64,000 nt of DNA from positions 109,802,944-109,866,943 of the forward strand of contig CM031858.1 in NCBI GenBank assembly GCA_018697195.1. Reading direction: 5' to 3'. Shown here piece by piece: positions 29,101 to 44,100 of the stretch. A program made the position numbers and the translations under genes. The notes under the pieces are model-generated. The model was not told the DNA's origin. It saw only the letters and a list, made by a program, of their open reading frames with translations, and made no database searches. The DNA comes from Certhia americana (taxonomy: Eukaryota; Chordata; Aves; Passeriformes; Certhiidae). How positions within the stretch are numbered: position 1 is the stretch's first letter; each line of letters starts with the position of its first letter.

Positions 29101-32100
29101 ATAATATATGTTATTATAGTCTTATACAAACCCTGATTTACATAAGAATTCCCACTTAGCTTTCTTGACATTCAGGAATCAAAATGTTTCAGATATTTCA
29201 TCCTAGGGGAAGATAACTGCAGAGCTAACTTGTAGCATTGACACTAGCATCCAGTATTTACTACAACAATAATAACCCCTTTCATAAACTTTCATAAAGT
29301 TCATTACATACTTGCATAGAAGCTTTCTAGGTGTGAAAAACAGTGACAGCACAACCACAAAGACAGATTCCATATTTACACAGGAAGTCTGAAAATATCC
29401 AGGAAGTAGATAATGAGCTCAAGTTTTCCTTTTGAAATAATTTTAAGTTACCCAGTCACTTTAGTTTTACATAATGACAGACTTCTTTTAAATGGCACTA
29501 ACTCTTGCATATATTTTGGTTCCTTCAAAAAGGGACTTGAAACTGTTTACTTAAAATTTTCTAACCTTCTGCTGGTCGTCGATCATGGCCAAAGAAAACA
29601 CGAGTTGCTGAGCTGTTAATATATGGTAAAGGAAGCTGTGGTAAGGGACCATCAGGTGACAGCTGGGTTGCATTCTGGAGCAAAGGAGCAAGAAAACACT
29701 GTTATGTACATTACCAATTGCTGAACAGTAAGGAAGTCAAGTTAAAAACACTCAATATTTGAGCAGGGAGCATTTTAAGATAGAATTAATTATTTCAATT
29801 AACTGTTTGACATAGTTTTTTTTCCTTTAATAGTAGTTTGAAGTTTGTGAAATCTCTGTGGGAAAAGGAAAATAATTATTTTAACCCTGAAATCTAATCA
29901 CTACCATGCCTACACTGCTGTTAACACGCTTTATTTGATGCAAAGCTTAACTCTCTAGCTCAGAATTTGATGAACTACATTCACTATCCCACCAACATTA
30001 AATAAGACTCTCACCAAACTGAGCTGCGGACTCAAACATCAGCCTTTGAGTAAGGTCTGCCGTAACTTAAACATGACAGAAATTCTGTTCACAAGCTTTA
30101 TAAGACAGTATCTACACGGCTGCATAACGTGTGGCAGTATCAGCACTAAACACCCTATAATGAGTATGGTATACTACAGTCCAGAATCACCCATGAACCT
30201 AAACACAACTCAATGAGTCATTTTTATACACATCAAATTTCATATTTACTAAAGAATAAAATTCAGCATATGGATGACGACAGAGCTCCCTAGTCTTTAT
30301 TAAACATTAATTATCAAATGCCCCCAAAATCATTATAAATTGATAAAACAGAACAGATCCATTTCTAAAACTATGAAACTACAATTCAGCCATGACCTTC
30401 AAAAAGAATACTTTATTCTAATAAAAACACATACATTACTGTAACAATAACCCATATTTGTACCCATCTGTGAAAGCACTACACACGAGATGCAGCATAT
30501 GTGTGTTTTTTGATGTCAGAAGTAAAAAAATTGAACATCTCAACTAGATTAAAAAAAAACTCAACCCTGGAACAAAGCAGATAAAATAGAAAATCATTTA
30601 ATGATTTAATAGAAAATTGGTGGTAATAAAATCTCTTATTACTCAAGAAACAGAGACAAGGAAGTCCTTTACCTTATAGACATAAAGATATTCTCTTAAA
30701 AAAGCTCCTTGCTGAGCTGGAGGTTGTTTACTGTCATTGATCAAAATATGCCTGAAGGCAGACACAGCATTGTCCAGCTGACGAAGCGTGAAGGACTGAC
30801 GACCAATGGTGAAGTTAATGTGGTCTTCTGCAAGAGACCAGCCTTTCCCTTTGTAAACCTGCATGGCTTGACAGTAGCAACGTAAGGCATGCTTCTTCTG
30901 CAAGAAAAAAAAGTAATTTCTCAAATAATCCCATTATCTACTGACTGTAATTATAACATTAAGATGACTGAGCAGTAAGTCAGAAAAGTAGTTTTCACCC
31001 ACATCCCCACTACGATGCAATGTGTAATGTTTCAGAACTGTGCGCCCCATAGAATCTGGTCAATACTAATCTCAGCACAGAAGTGTTTGTTCCTACAGTA
31101 CAGAGCCTGGCCTCCAGATTAAGTTCACTTTTTCAAGGACTACAATAACAGGCAGTAAATTAGAAGAGGAAATGACAAAAAAAGACTACTTTTAGAACAG
31201 TGTTTTAAGTTCCTTTAGGACTGACTGCTAATGTCTACAGAGACATTAGCTTGTCTCCTGCCAATCTCAGGACATGAACTGCATTAAATACATTTCATTT
31301 CACCCAAACTGAACTTTCAGTGTGGTACTCTTAGCCAACTGTTGTTCAGTATACATACCTGGGACAAAAATCCATGCCAAGAAAACCAACAAAACACAGC
31401 CCTACATCACATACAAGAGAAATTACCAATCATCATATCAGCCACTGGGAGATAGATGGCCTGATCCCAGTCAGCTCCCAGTTCCTTTCCTGTACATACA
31501 TCAGAACCCAGGCATTCAATCCCAAGTCTAGGTATTGAAGAGCTGTATAGACATTAACTGTACAGCTAAGTCTCAGGTTCTAAAAAATCCCTTTGTTACT
31601 TACAGGGAAAAAATCTAATATATGTTCACATTGGTATGGTGGTGACAGCAGAATACATGCAGTAAACCCTTAACATCAGCTATTATGGTCTGCAGCTAAA
31701 CAGCCTGGCTGATTTCTCTTATCTGCATTTTATATTTTCATACCTCTAGAAGGAAAAAAGTAGCTACATTTCCTGTAACACTGAAAAAGTATTTCATTGA
31801 AAGCAGAATCCCTACAAATATTAGACAATAGCTACAAAGAGTTGTTACACAAAGTCAAAACTTTACAAAGTTCATTCACTTTCCCAGACAAAGGAATGAG
31901 ATATAAAAGAAGGAATACATGAAAAATTGATCAATAGCTTCCTGTCAGTACTATTCTGTCATAACAACAAATAGGAAAACCATTGCATGAAGAAAACCAA
32001 GGAGGGGAAGAAGTACTCTTACTATTCCTCACATCACGGAAGCCAACAATGCAAAAATACTTTTTTTAGTCCTTACCAGGAGAGTAAGGCTGAGATTGGG

Positions 32101-35100
32101 TAGGGTGGGAGAAAATCCCCAGCAAAGACCAGAGGGCTTTGTTCCAGACAAAACAGAATTTTGATGCCTTGGTTCTTCTGTATTGCAACAACCTCAGCAG
32201 GAATCAAGCACAAGCTATCTTTACAGAATGTATCCCACAATTAATGCAGAAACAAAGCACAGAAGTTCCACCCAAAAAAGTCTATTTACCACAGTTCGAA
32301 CTGCCTTCAAAGGAACGTGAGAACGTGATTGGGAGTAAAAACAATCTGATCTGTATTGGTTTAGCTGCCACTTAAGTCTAAGAGCCACAGAGATGCTTTG
32401 GCTTGTTGTGTAGTAACTGTTCACACACCTGCACCTCTAATAAAGAGCATGTATTTAAGGCACCAGGAAAAACAAGTATCTAAGTTTTGCTATTATTCTA
32501 ATAAACTGAGTTTAACAAATAATTATCTCCTGCAATTCACTATTTTCTCAAAAGTAAAAACATTCCTTTGCTCAAAAAAAGCCTTGAAAATTACTGTGTA
32601 TAAAATGAGACTCAGAAAACACACATCACTTAAGTTTCAAGTCAACGATCTTCAGCATTACTTCAAAAACAGAAGTAAAAGGCTAGGGTGGATCAATCCA
32701 GCAGTCATTTTCAGAAGATTACAGAACAGAATACAAAATACTGCAGACTAACACAGAAGTGTCAAAAGCCAAGCATCTTTTTCCAAACTAATGACACACT
32801 TAACATATTTTTCAAAGTATCTAATACTGGGCATATTTTCTGAGTGGAAAGACAATACTTACCTGGCCTGCTTTACTAAATCTGTGGCCAGCCAATATCA
32901 TATGAAATGCAAATTTTCTAACCATGGGACTTTTCATATTTATAAAACAATGGGCTGCCTGCTCCAACAGGAGTGCACTGCGAAGATCTGAATCCTGTTT
33001 AAAAGGAAAAAGACGAATTGGCCTGAGTTGAATAAAATCATAAAAGAAACAGTCACCTTGTTGTAATAGTAAGAGGGACAGTAAGTTGTAAGAGTTTTGT
33101 GAAGTTGAAGATTCTTTTGTATGCAAACGTTATACACATATATGACACCTCAAAATAAGACTAGAAGTATTTTTCAATAGCTTTCAATACCATCATGTTC
33201 TTATTTCTTCTAGTGAAGCATCTATTAACCTGTCTCAGTATGAGGAACAAAAAAAATATCTTCTGCTTTTTCAGTTACTCAAGCTACAGTTTCAAACACT
33301 TACCATTACCTCTGAAGCACACTCCTACCTTTTCCCTTCCCTCCCCCAGCAGATATTAAGGCTAGAACCAAAAAACAAGAGCTCTACCAGGATGACTGAA
33401 AAATACAGGGAGCAATGAAACTTCTTGAATTTTTATCACATGAGCCTTTTGATCCTATTGATTTCTTAAAGTACAATTTCTTACTATTATACCTTTCTCT
33501 TCTCCTGCCAAGACACAGCTGCATTACTTTAACCAACCAGAACAGAATCTACTTGATTTTACTAGAGCTGGACTCCATGCTATCAGTGATCCTCAAGTAC
33601 ATATCTTTACTACAAACATACTCTGAGACACCAATTCTGTGAAGATTTTCCTTGCAACTACCAAAATGCTCCACAGGCATGATATGTGCAATTTTTATTG
33701 CAAAGTGACCACGCAAAGCTAACAGTAAGTTCCTTGCTTAAAGATCTTAGGCTGCTCTTGTAAACACTGGTGGCAAGGTTAAGTTGAAAGGGCAAGAAGG
33801 AAGCTACAGAGACGCTTGAGAAAGATAGTTACAGAACTAAACAGATTTATTCCATGCTTAACCTGCCCAGGAAAGTCTCAGAAGCATCGCATTTGGTGCA
33901 GCTGGCCATGAAGTCAGAACTACCAGTTAGACTTCCCTTCAAGCTCTAAAGAAGATGCTACACTATTACTGGAATTACATTTTTCTTCACTCCTTTTCAA
34001 GCAAGAGAACTCCTGAGTTAGAAGCTGATTCCATGCTTAATTTCCACCAATTAATATCACAGAACTCTAGGGTTTCACTTACATAGTAAGGTTCTAATGA
34101 TTCATACCAGCTGAGCTACAGGAATGCCTTAGTTGCTTAAACTATAGAGAACTTCTGATTATATAGGGAATAGCATCCATTACGGCTCTGGCTAGCCATG
34201 CTAATACTTTTAACACATGAGTTTGTAAGATACACCATCCAAGAGCTAAGCAGATGTCAAAGAAAATTAGTTACAAAGCCAAAGATAACATATTTAAGCA
34301 TGGTTAAGGAAGTCAAGCAAGTCATTTGACTAGAAAAAGAATAACTGTACTAGTTTCTTCACTTACAGTGTAAACAGTTTTCTTCACTTCATGCTCTCTA
34401 CCTGTTCATTTGCTACCTTTGGCTAGAAAATATTGTAGGACAAGAATCAGAAGGTAACCTAGAAGTGTTTGGGTAAGAAAACAAATAGTGAGAGGGCAGA
34501 AACAGAAAAAGCTACTAAGTTTTACCTCACTGGTTAAACGAATCAGAAGAGCAGCTGCCTCTGAATATTTGCTTTGACTTTTTAAGATTTCAGCACTAAG
34601 AAGTACACAGCGTTCAGCCAGAACCATGTTCCTAAAGTAAAAACATACATGTATTAATAAATATTTATCAAAATAACCTCAGGAAACTTTTTAACTCAAA
34701 TCTTACTAATCTTCTACACATGGTATCAGACTGAGGTTCTGTTGCTTATTCTACTTAAAGCAAAATATATCAAAGTTCACTCCCCACAAAACAACCGCAT
34801 ACAGATCAACACATTAAGTGTCCAATCCTACTATAAAGGAGCTTTGTGAAAGTCAAAGTTGGACAGCATTTTTGAGAACAGTATTGTATTTGTAAAAATG
34901 CCAACTACAATGATCTGATAAACAACAAGTCCAACATCTAGAAGCAGGTTGTACTTGCAAGTTGTACCCGGGTAGCAGGTGACCACCAAGCTGCTCTGTC
35001 ACACCCCCTGCTCAGCAACACAGGGGAAGATCAGACTAAAAACCTCATGCGTCAAGAAAGGGACAGGGAGATCACTCACCAGTTAGTCATGGGTAAAACA

Positions 35101-38100
35101 TACTTTTTTGGGGCAAGACTAATTTATTGGCAATTAATAACTGAATAGCACAGTGATAAATAAAAGCAGAAATAAAACACCTTCTCCTGACAAATCCTAC
35201 TTCTCAGGCTCAAGTTCACTCCCAACTCTTCCACTTCCTCCTCCCCACAAGCAGGGCAGGGGAACAGAGAAAAGGAGCTGTGGTCACTTCATAGCATTTC
35301 TCCTCTGCTGCTTCTTCCTCCACATCTTCCTCCCCTGTTCCAGTGTGGGGTCCCTCCCACAGATGCAGTTCTTCAAGAATTGCTCCAGCATGTACCTTTC
35401 TTACAGTGTAAAGTCCTTCAGGAACTGACTGTTTCAGTGTGTTTTCCCCACAGGTCACAGCTCCTGACATCAACCTGCTGTGGCATCAACTCTGTACAGG
35501 CTAGTGACCTTCAGGGTACATCCACCTGCTCTGGCACTGGGACAGGCTGCAGGGTAGAGATCCCTGCTTCCCCATGCATCTCCATGAGCTTCAAGGGAAA
35601 ATCTATTCCAGCACAGTCTTCACCACAGGCTGAAGAAAAGCCCCAGCTTCTCCTGACCTTGGTATCAGCAGGGCTGCTTCTCTCATTTTCTCAATCCTTT
35701 CTCACAGCTGCTGCACAGCTGTTTTTACCCTATCTTAAATGCGTTATCACAGAGGTAACAGCAGCATTGCTAGCTTGGGCAGCAGCAGATCCATTTTGGA
35801 GCAGAGTGAAAACGGATTCTGCCACAGTCAGCTCCTGCTGTCTCCTCACTGAAACCTTCCTTGTAGCCATCCCACTAACTAAAAATCTACCATGTGAATT
35901 CAACACGCAGGTTCAATAAGCACTCTCTTAAGAACAGCCCAGATCTCCTTTCATGCTATCCTTAGCATGTTAGTTTATCTTACTCCTTAAAAAGTTACCA
36001 TCACTCTGTGATCATCTGAACTATTACTGTGCAGGGCAATAAAGTTAAGCCACAAGATCTTTCCACTTTCACCAGATCAGGACCAAAGTAAACAACATAC
36101 TTGCAGATATCCCGATAGGTCTGAATTGCTGTCTCCATATAATGAGCAGGATATGGCCTAGGAGCTCCAGGCTGAAGAAAAGCTGATACTGCTGCCATTT
36201 CCTACAAGGGAAGTTCAGTACTGTCACTGTTGTCACTGTAGTTTTTTCAACAAACCAAAAACCTCAGAAGACTGAGGAACACGTTTGAATAGCTACTAGA
36301 TTTGAGATCTTCATCTAATCAGTTACTGGCATATAAAACTATCCAATAAACTGTAACTGATAAAAGGTTTAATACAGCAGCCTATTTATGGCTCTGCTTA
36401 TAATTAACCAGAGTTACACCCAAGTGTCTGCAATTGACAGTACCCCCAACATTGTGCAGAAGCATTGATTCAGTACAGTCTTACCGTATTGAATCTAAAA
36501 CAATTACCTATTACCAGAAAGATTGTTCCTGCAAATTAGCACTACCATGTATTTTAAGATAAATGAAACTACATTATCAGCTTCCAAGGAAACTCTAGTA
36601 AACATGAAGTCTGAAATTTTACTTCTTTTCTCATGGACTGAAAATATGATACCAAATATTTTCTGCAAAAAGTAAACATTAAGACTAGTAGATTGTAACA
36701 ATTTTCTAACTAAGACTACTTCCATTCATTTGGAAATTAAGATTTCTTAATATTGTTCTGCTTATTCAGATTATCCAAATGCAGAGCAACTGTTTAAGTA
36801 AAAGTTTTAATCAAGATGCAAAGGTGTACAATAATGCTTCCATAACTCTACGAAGCAGAGTTTCAAATTTTAGCAAGTTAACCAGATTAAAGTTTGCAAT
36901 ACATATCTTCTAAGAATTGATAAAATTACTCATTTTCCCCCAGTACTCCCATTTATCTTGTTGAAAATTATTTTAGTCATAAATACCTTCATTCTTAGGA
37001 GGAAATTATGAATGAGTATGTGCTTAGAGTGAAATTCTAAGTAGTGACATACTCGCAGTACAGCCTTCAAGTTTTAAGTCCCCCCAAAACAGGTACAGCA
37101 CCATATTTATAGTGACAGAATCTTGAATTTCTGGCAAATAGGTATTTTGCCTAAGTCTAAAAGATATACTATAAAGCTACTTTACATCTGGCTTCAAGTT
37201 AAAAGTTTAAAGATCCATTTTTTTCTGAAGCTTGAATTCTAGGTTTCCTCATTTTCATAAGAGTAAGAATTAACTCTCCAGTTTTTATTCAGACCTTTAT
37301 TCCCTTCATATAACAGCACAAAACAGATTTTACAACATCTCAGAATTTCCTAAATATATATAGCAAATTTGGGGAGACCTGTACAAATACGGAGGTGGAG
37401 GGGAGAGATTGCATTTTGTTATCTTCTGATAAATATTAGAGATTATTAGAAAAAGTTCACAGAACGTTCATATTATGTGAAGTACCAACCAGTGCTCCAG
37501 CTGCATAAAGCATTGCCTGATCATTTAAGAAGTCTTTCTTTGCTGTGTGGTAACAGCTATATGCAAGTTCATAGTGTTGCACCAAAAAGCACAAGTCTGC
37601 CATTTTCCGGATTTGAAGCTCTGGCGCTTCTGGTGGATACCTATAAATACAAATATTTAAATTCAAAGTCATCCTCTCTCATCTTAATATTTATTCACAA
37701 AGTAGTAATAAAACCTGCATTGCTTCAGCCTTGCCAAAAACACCTAAGAAAAGTGACTCTGCCTCCTTTCTGCCACATGTAAATTGGTTTCACATCCTAC
37801 TTTCTGATTAGCAAGATTCACTGTTCTAGCAACATTCAAAGCACATACTTCCTCTTAGCCAAGAAATACTGAATCGAGTTTGTAACTCCCATTGAAACTC
37901 CTCACTCAGATTAACCATTAGAGCTAAGCAGAGCTGTATGAGAAAGAAAAAAACCAAGACTTTGGGTAGGGTCATATTTGCAGGAAAATAGACATATACT
38001 AAATTAATTAGCCTAACCTTCTGCGACTAAAAGAATTAAGATATCTTTGTGGATAAAAAAGTTGATGTTGCAAGAATAAAGAAGCAGAAAATTGCTGACA

Positions 38101-41100
38101 GACACAGGGGTGTCAACTCATGTAAAATGATGCTTACAGTACCAGCCAATTAGATCAAGAAAAAAAATGTGTGCTTGCCTCGTGGACAAAGTAGAACTAC
38201 CAATCAAGAGACGCGTGGACAAAGCAGAGCTACCAATCAAACAGTGTGTGATTATGGTAAGAAGTAAATATAAACAATGTTCAGTAGCACAATAAAGAGC
38301 TTTTCTGTTTGATTCATATTGAATTGTGCAAGAGTCCCTTTTTCTCTACAACAACTTCGTTCACTTGGCTGTAAGTTATTTCTTCATATTTCTCTTGAAA
38401 GAAATAAGTACACTAAAAAATTATGTTTTATGCCAAAACATCATGCAAATTCCTCTCCTCTGCAAGCATCTATCTAATTTTTGGTTAATCCAATATATGT
38501 ATGATTCACTTCAGTAATAATCAAATACATTTTCACAAACAATTTCACTGTCAAATGTAGTAGGAAGTGAACTAAACACACAAATTCCAAACAGAATGCT
38601 GGAATTGGAAACGTTTTGATTACAAATCCAAAGACACACAACATAGACATTTGAAGCTGTATGTGCATGTCAAGGACATTAACCTCGACTAGACAATGAC
38701 CAAAATTACTTAGACTTCTGTGGTAAAGATGGTTGGATAGTGATTTTCATCCCAATTCACAGAGGGAATTTACCAAAGCATACATAATTAGTATTTTGGT
38801 AACACTTGAAATGTGATTTTAGTGTATACTAAGACAGAGGTGCACTAAGTATGAAATTCACTTTAGTTTAGCTTTTGACAACATTGCAAAAGCATTATAC
38901 TCAATGCTCTGCTGGAGCAAATTGCATGTTACATAAGCAAAAACACCTATACATGGGCTTTGGCTGTAATAACAATTGAAAAAGCTTGCACAAATATTAA
39001 AAAAAATCCCTCATAGCAAAGCATAGCTTCTTTTTATTACTATTACTTTTTCTATTAACTTAGAAAGCTTCATTGTAAATAGAGAAGGCAGATGACTCTG
39101 CATACAGTCTATTTTTTCCCCTTCTTTAAGTTCTTCTGCTCCTTTGTTGTGCATATTCAGGCACAGTACTTTTCATGATTTTTCTAAATGAAGTCATTCA
39201 CAACATTGCTGGTTTAGTTCACTTTGCAGAACACCATCAAATAAACACATGCTTTCCTTCCCGCCCCCAAAAAAGGTACATTTGCAGTTTAGATCTAAAA
39301 ATAAGGACTGAGATTACTTACAGCAAACCAGAAGTATTCTTGAGTTCGTTTATACTTTTCTCTGGAACCTTGCTGCCACTAAACCATTTTTTAGTAGCAG
39401 AAAACAGTGATCGGCTCAAGCCTTTCCTGGATATTAACTGGAGAGAGACATTGAATTAGAGCACTACATTGCAAGAAATCTAAGTTAAACTGCTTAAGAT
39501 AAAAAGCCAAGCTTTGTTATGGCTTCCTAAATTGATTTTTCTTCCATAAATGTAAACAAATAAAAGGAGTAAAATAACTACAAACACATTTTCTTAGAAT
39601 TAATCTCTGACACTGAGACTGAAGTTCATTTATTTGTTTTCATATATTTGTAATTCATATGGTTTATTTTATCTCAGGCAGTTGAGGTTCACTATTCTTT
39701 CCATAAACTGGAGAAACTTCCGTCTAAAGAACCTGAACATTTGATACATCTGTTCGAAAACTAAATTCTAAAAAATCAGAATATCTAATTTTTGGGTGGT
39801 AGTCCAACCTAAAATCTAGACTAAGTAAATACTACAAGAACACACCTTCTCTCTGTCATCCACATAAATCATTATCAAACCACAAATATCAATCTCAAGT
39901 GTAACAGGCATGAGGCAAGAAAGATTACACAACTTCATTCTTTTAGATAATTTTCACTTACAAGGAAACTTCTGCAGGGAATTACCACTCCCATCCTATA
40001 TGGCAAACTATAATCACTCTTTAAAGATAATTTAAAAAGCAGAACATCTCTTTTCTTACCAAGATTAGGAATATATCACTGCATTCCTGTTTGCTATACT
40101 TCATGTAACCACTTCTTTTTAGTGTTTCTCCATAGAACTTACTAAATGTAAACATGGTCAGCACCTACAAACTCCCAAAAGTCAATTCAGGGAGTGCGTG
40201 TTCCTAATATAACATGATCCTTAATATGAAAAGCCCTCATACTTAAAACTATAACTTGAATAGACAATCCAATCAAAATAAAATTGGAGCTCAGACAACA
40301 GACTCATGTTTGGGTCCAAAACTAACACTAAATACAGTAATTTGATTGTACTAATATAAGTCAATCCATCTCTGCAGCTGTTTAAGTGCAGGAAAGAACG
40401 AAACACTTGCACAATAAAGAACTTCACTGTGATGCAAATAACTTTCATGTATGACCTTGACTGAACATGGGCATGATATTAATCCCACTTCCAAAAAACC
40501 CTAGTTTGAGAGAAGCATATTCAATTGCAAAAACTGCTGAAAACAACAGAATTACACGATTCAGGGTGTCCCTCCATTTCTTCCATGTTAAGTAGCAACT
40601 GAAGGATATAGCTTTTTTGCAGATGATTATTGAATAAATAAATTTCTTAAATTTAACTGTGTATTCTGATGTTGAAACACAAAGTCCATTTTATTCCCCA
40701 TGCCAGAACTGTCCAAGAGCATAGCATACTAAGATTCAACAGATTTCCCTGGAAACACTTCACTCAGGCTTGCACCAAGAAGCCACCTTGCACTGGAGCT
40801 GTTGATAAAAAAGCAAGAGCTAATTTGTAAAAGACAAATTGAGCAATAATGAGAAAACTTCAGTTATTTCTCTTAAATCTGCTAACAGTTTTCAGCAAGA
40901 CTGTTGAATCATTAGATGCAGAATGAAGTAATACTATTGAAACAAATTTCTGGAAAACTGGATTTATATCCCAACCATTTTAACTTATTATAGCACAAAG
41001 TGTTTTTTGAGGGTAAACTGACCTGATCATTGAGCTGTCGAATTGTTTTCTCTATGTGTGGCAAAAGTCCCCGAAATGTGAATTCCTGTATGAACTGCCT

Positions 41101-44100
41101 AATTCGATCGTGATCTGTGAGAGTTAAACAAGCACCATGAGGTGTCCCAGAATTTGACTTCTTTGAGTCTTGCAGTGATGTAGAAGCCTTCATGTACTCA
41201 GTGCTATCCAAACTGCCACTGGGATGATCCAGTTGAAGTGGGTGAGTCTTAAAGTTATTTGACAAGCCATCTGTTGAAATATTGAAATAAAAGCTTCAGT
41301 AAGTATAAAGTTACTTAAATATTTCGGGTTTTGAAGGTCATTTTTACTAACCTACTTCAAAGCTTTCCTTACTCAGAACTCTGGAAAGCAAAGCAATTCA
41401 TCAACTGCTCTGCACTGCAGATCAATGCTGAGCAGGCAGCAGCACAGCAATGAATATTGCATCATCCCTGGAATTCTCAAAAAGTTCAAGGAATCTCAAG
41501 AATTACAACATGGCTGAATAAGTATAGTTTTGGTTCTCAAGTACAGTGCAAAAAAATCTTCCAGTATGCTAACTAATATTAACATCAAAGGAAAACTGGA
41601 AACATAAAAATCAAAACAAAGACTGATGAAAGTTGGAAATGCAGCAATTACTACAATGGCTCCATTGGGTCCATTCTTTTTGTCTACTTGTGTTTTAAGG
41701 TAAAAAAAACCCAACCCAAAAGCAACAAAACGAACAGAGTTTTCCATGTCCTTCCAAGCAATCATGATGTAAAACAATTTCTTCCGAAGTCCTTTCTGTT
41801 CAGTGAGATGGGCTACTGACTACTATTGCATTTAGCTCTCTGAAGTAGACTGAGCCACAGCTTCGCTCTAACACTCAAGCAGTTCTCTTATTTATAAGAA
41901 AAGCAGCTTGCCCTATCTTGCACCAAGCAAAGCTGAGCTATGAAAGGAAACCCTTAATGGATTTTACTCATGAAACATCAAGCTGCATTTGTGAAGTTCA
42001 ACTGGCAGCTCCCAGACTACATCTGGGCTGCAAGGCCTTAGAAAGATGGCAACTGTAGGCTCTCCTACACATGCTAGGTCTCCACATGCCTTTCAGGTGA
42101 GGTATGAAGGATCTGGGCCAAGGCTGGCCAAGCAACGCAGGTTCCTTTTTCCCTATTTAATAATGCCTCTCATATGAATGCTACACAGCTATCTGCTGTT
42201 TTTTAAGGGTGTAATAATTTGCACTCAATTTCATTTACTATCCTCTCCCATCCCACAAGCCAAGTTCCAAGGCAAGTGCGTCCAAACCATTTACAAACTA
42301 AGCACTTTCCTGACATTTACAAAATTTAATACCAAAACCAAGGACAAAAAAACTCCAAAACCTCAGCTTCCAAGTTATAGCAAAGAACACAAACCAAAAC
42401 TTACGTTATTATAAAAATAGACCAGTTAATTCTATGTTATTTTCACTAACTACCAGAGTTTGCAGACAAAATGCTTAAACTTAAAAAATATGAGCCCAAT
42501 ACATCATTAACCATCTCATTAAAGAGATGCCATCAATCCAGTAGGTCAGTTGCACAGTTTTTTTCTTTGAGGACACTTAGAGCATTTATAAAACCATTAC
42601 TCTTGAGTTCCCTAACAAATCATCGAATTAATTACTGTCCAAGACAAAAGACAGTTGTGTAAATACTATAACATAAAGGTTTTCATAAAGTTACAAAAAT
42701 ACCTTTAATTTCACTGTCCATGCCATCTGATATCAAGTGATCAGTATTCTTGTTTGAAACAACAGTATAATCTTCACAGGAATCCTGCCAGAAAAGGGGA
42801 AAAAAGAAGTCAGAACTTTAAGACTACACAATTCTATACAAAAGTCATTAAACAGTAGTTGTCAACGTCCATGTTACCTGAATTACCACAGCAGCATGTT
42901 CATATGTATTGACTTCTCTAAATAGTTTCTGAGGCTTTAAGAAACTGTCCTATTTTAAAGATGAAAGTTATATTCACCAAATGAAGCAAGTACCTTCTAA
43001 CTTGCTCAACTGGCCTCCCTGTCAACCAAAGCAACTTCAACTCTCACACAGCAATGCCTACAGCAGCAAAAACATATTCCCTAAAGCAGTTCCTGAATAA
43101 GCTCACACACATGAAAATCTATATTGCACAGTTCACATGGGACAGAAAAAAAGAAAAATATCTGATTAGTTTATGGTGGACTACAATTCACTGGTTTTCT
43201 TAGCTTATGAAATATGGAATGTTTTGACTTTTCAGTAGCAGCTGATGCCAAGAATGGCTACCTACAACAGAGGCTAGATAGCTGCATTTGGTAAAGAAAT
43301 ATAATTCCAGAAGCCTTTTAATTAAGTTATAACTGCAAGTCAGTCAAAAGCAAACTCAAAAAACAGTATTTTTGGTTGTAAAGCAAAAAACACAGATATT
43401 TATGGCAAACTCAAAACACTTGCAATCACTTGCAATCTTAGCAAATGACAGACCAGCCTAGACCACAAGAAGTTATCACAAAAACCACACGTACTCCCAC
43501 AAAACAACACACCCACACAAGTACAGAAGACGCAGAAAAAAAAATTTAAGACTGTAGAAGATGAATAAAAACGAAGGCATAAATTTACTATGAACAGGAC
43601 ACTTCTGAGATTTCTTCCTTCCAATTCTTAAGGCACAAGTCTATTATTTCTGTGCTCCTGCCAGTCTATTTCACAGTCCAGTATTCCAGTGCTCCTTACT
43701 GTCAACTTAAGCAACAAAGAGGATAGTTCCTACCGAGGACTCATCCCCTCACAAAACGTCACAACTGTGTCAGAAGTGTCTTGACTGCTAATTAGCTCAT
43801 TCTGTAGAAACACATACCTCACATTAAGGTGAAACTTAATGCAACTAAAATGGACTTTCATATGCTCTTCAAAAACCCTTTTTAGAATACCATAATACCT
43901 GGTTCTGGATAGTGTTTTTCTGAAGGTACTGACTCCAAGGATCTGGTATCTGCTCGTCTGCTCCTCTATTAGACACCCGAGAATTTATTTTCAGCAAATA
44001 GCAACCCTGAGTTCCATATCTCTGTTTCATCTCTTCATAAATGGAGTCAGCTCTGAAACAGTAAAAAAACATTCATCCTGTCTTGGTACCAAATTAACTT

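Larger units (their letters stand above)
24365..34525 (-). other. Introns 19 to 11: CR1 fragments only
   Basis: Introns between 24365 and 34525, interrupted by exons 12 to 19. CR1-type fragments lie in introns 19 and 17. In introns 18, 16, 14, 13, 12 and 11 I see only AT-rich sequence without genes or clear repeats. Confidence 0.65.

Noticed and set aside
35380..35919. 179-codon plus-strand open frame
   Set aside because: Lies wholly inside a degenerate LTR-type repeat within an intron. It has no recognisable domain.
38150..38180. CRISPR-like or bacterial mobile element
   Set aside because: The window is clearly vertebrate nuclear DNA with introns and CR1 elements. Direct repeats here are an LTR-type enhancer pair and simple tandem duplications.
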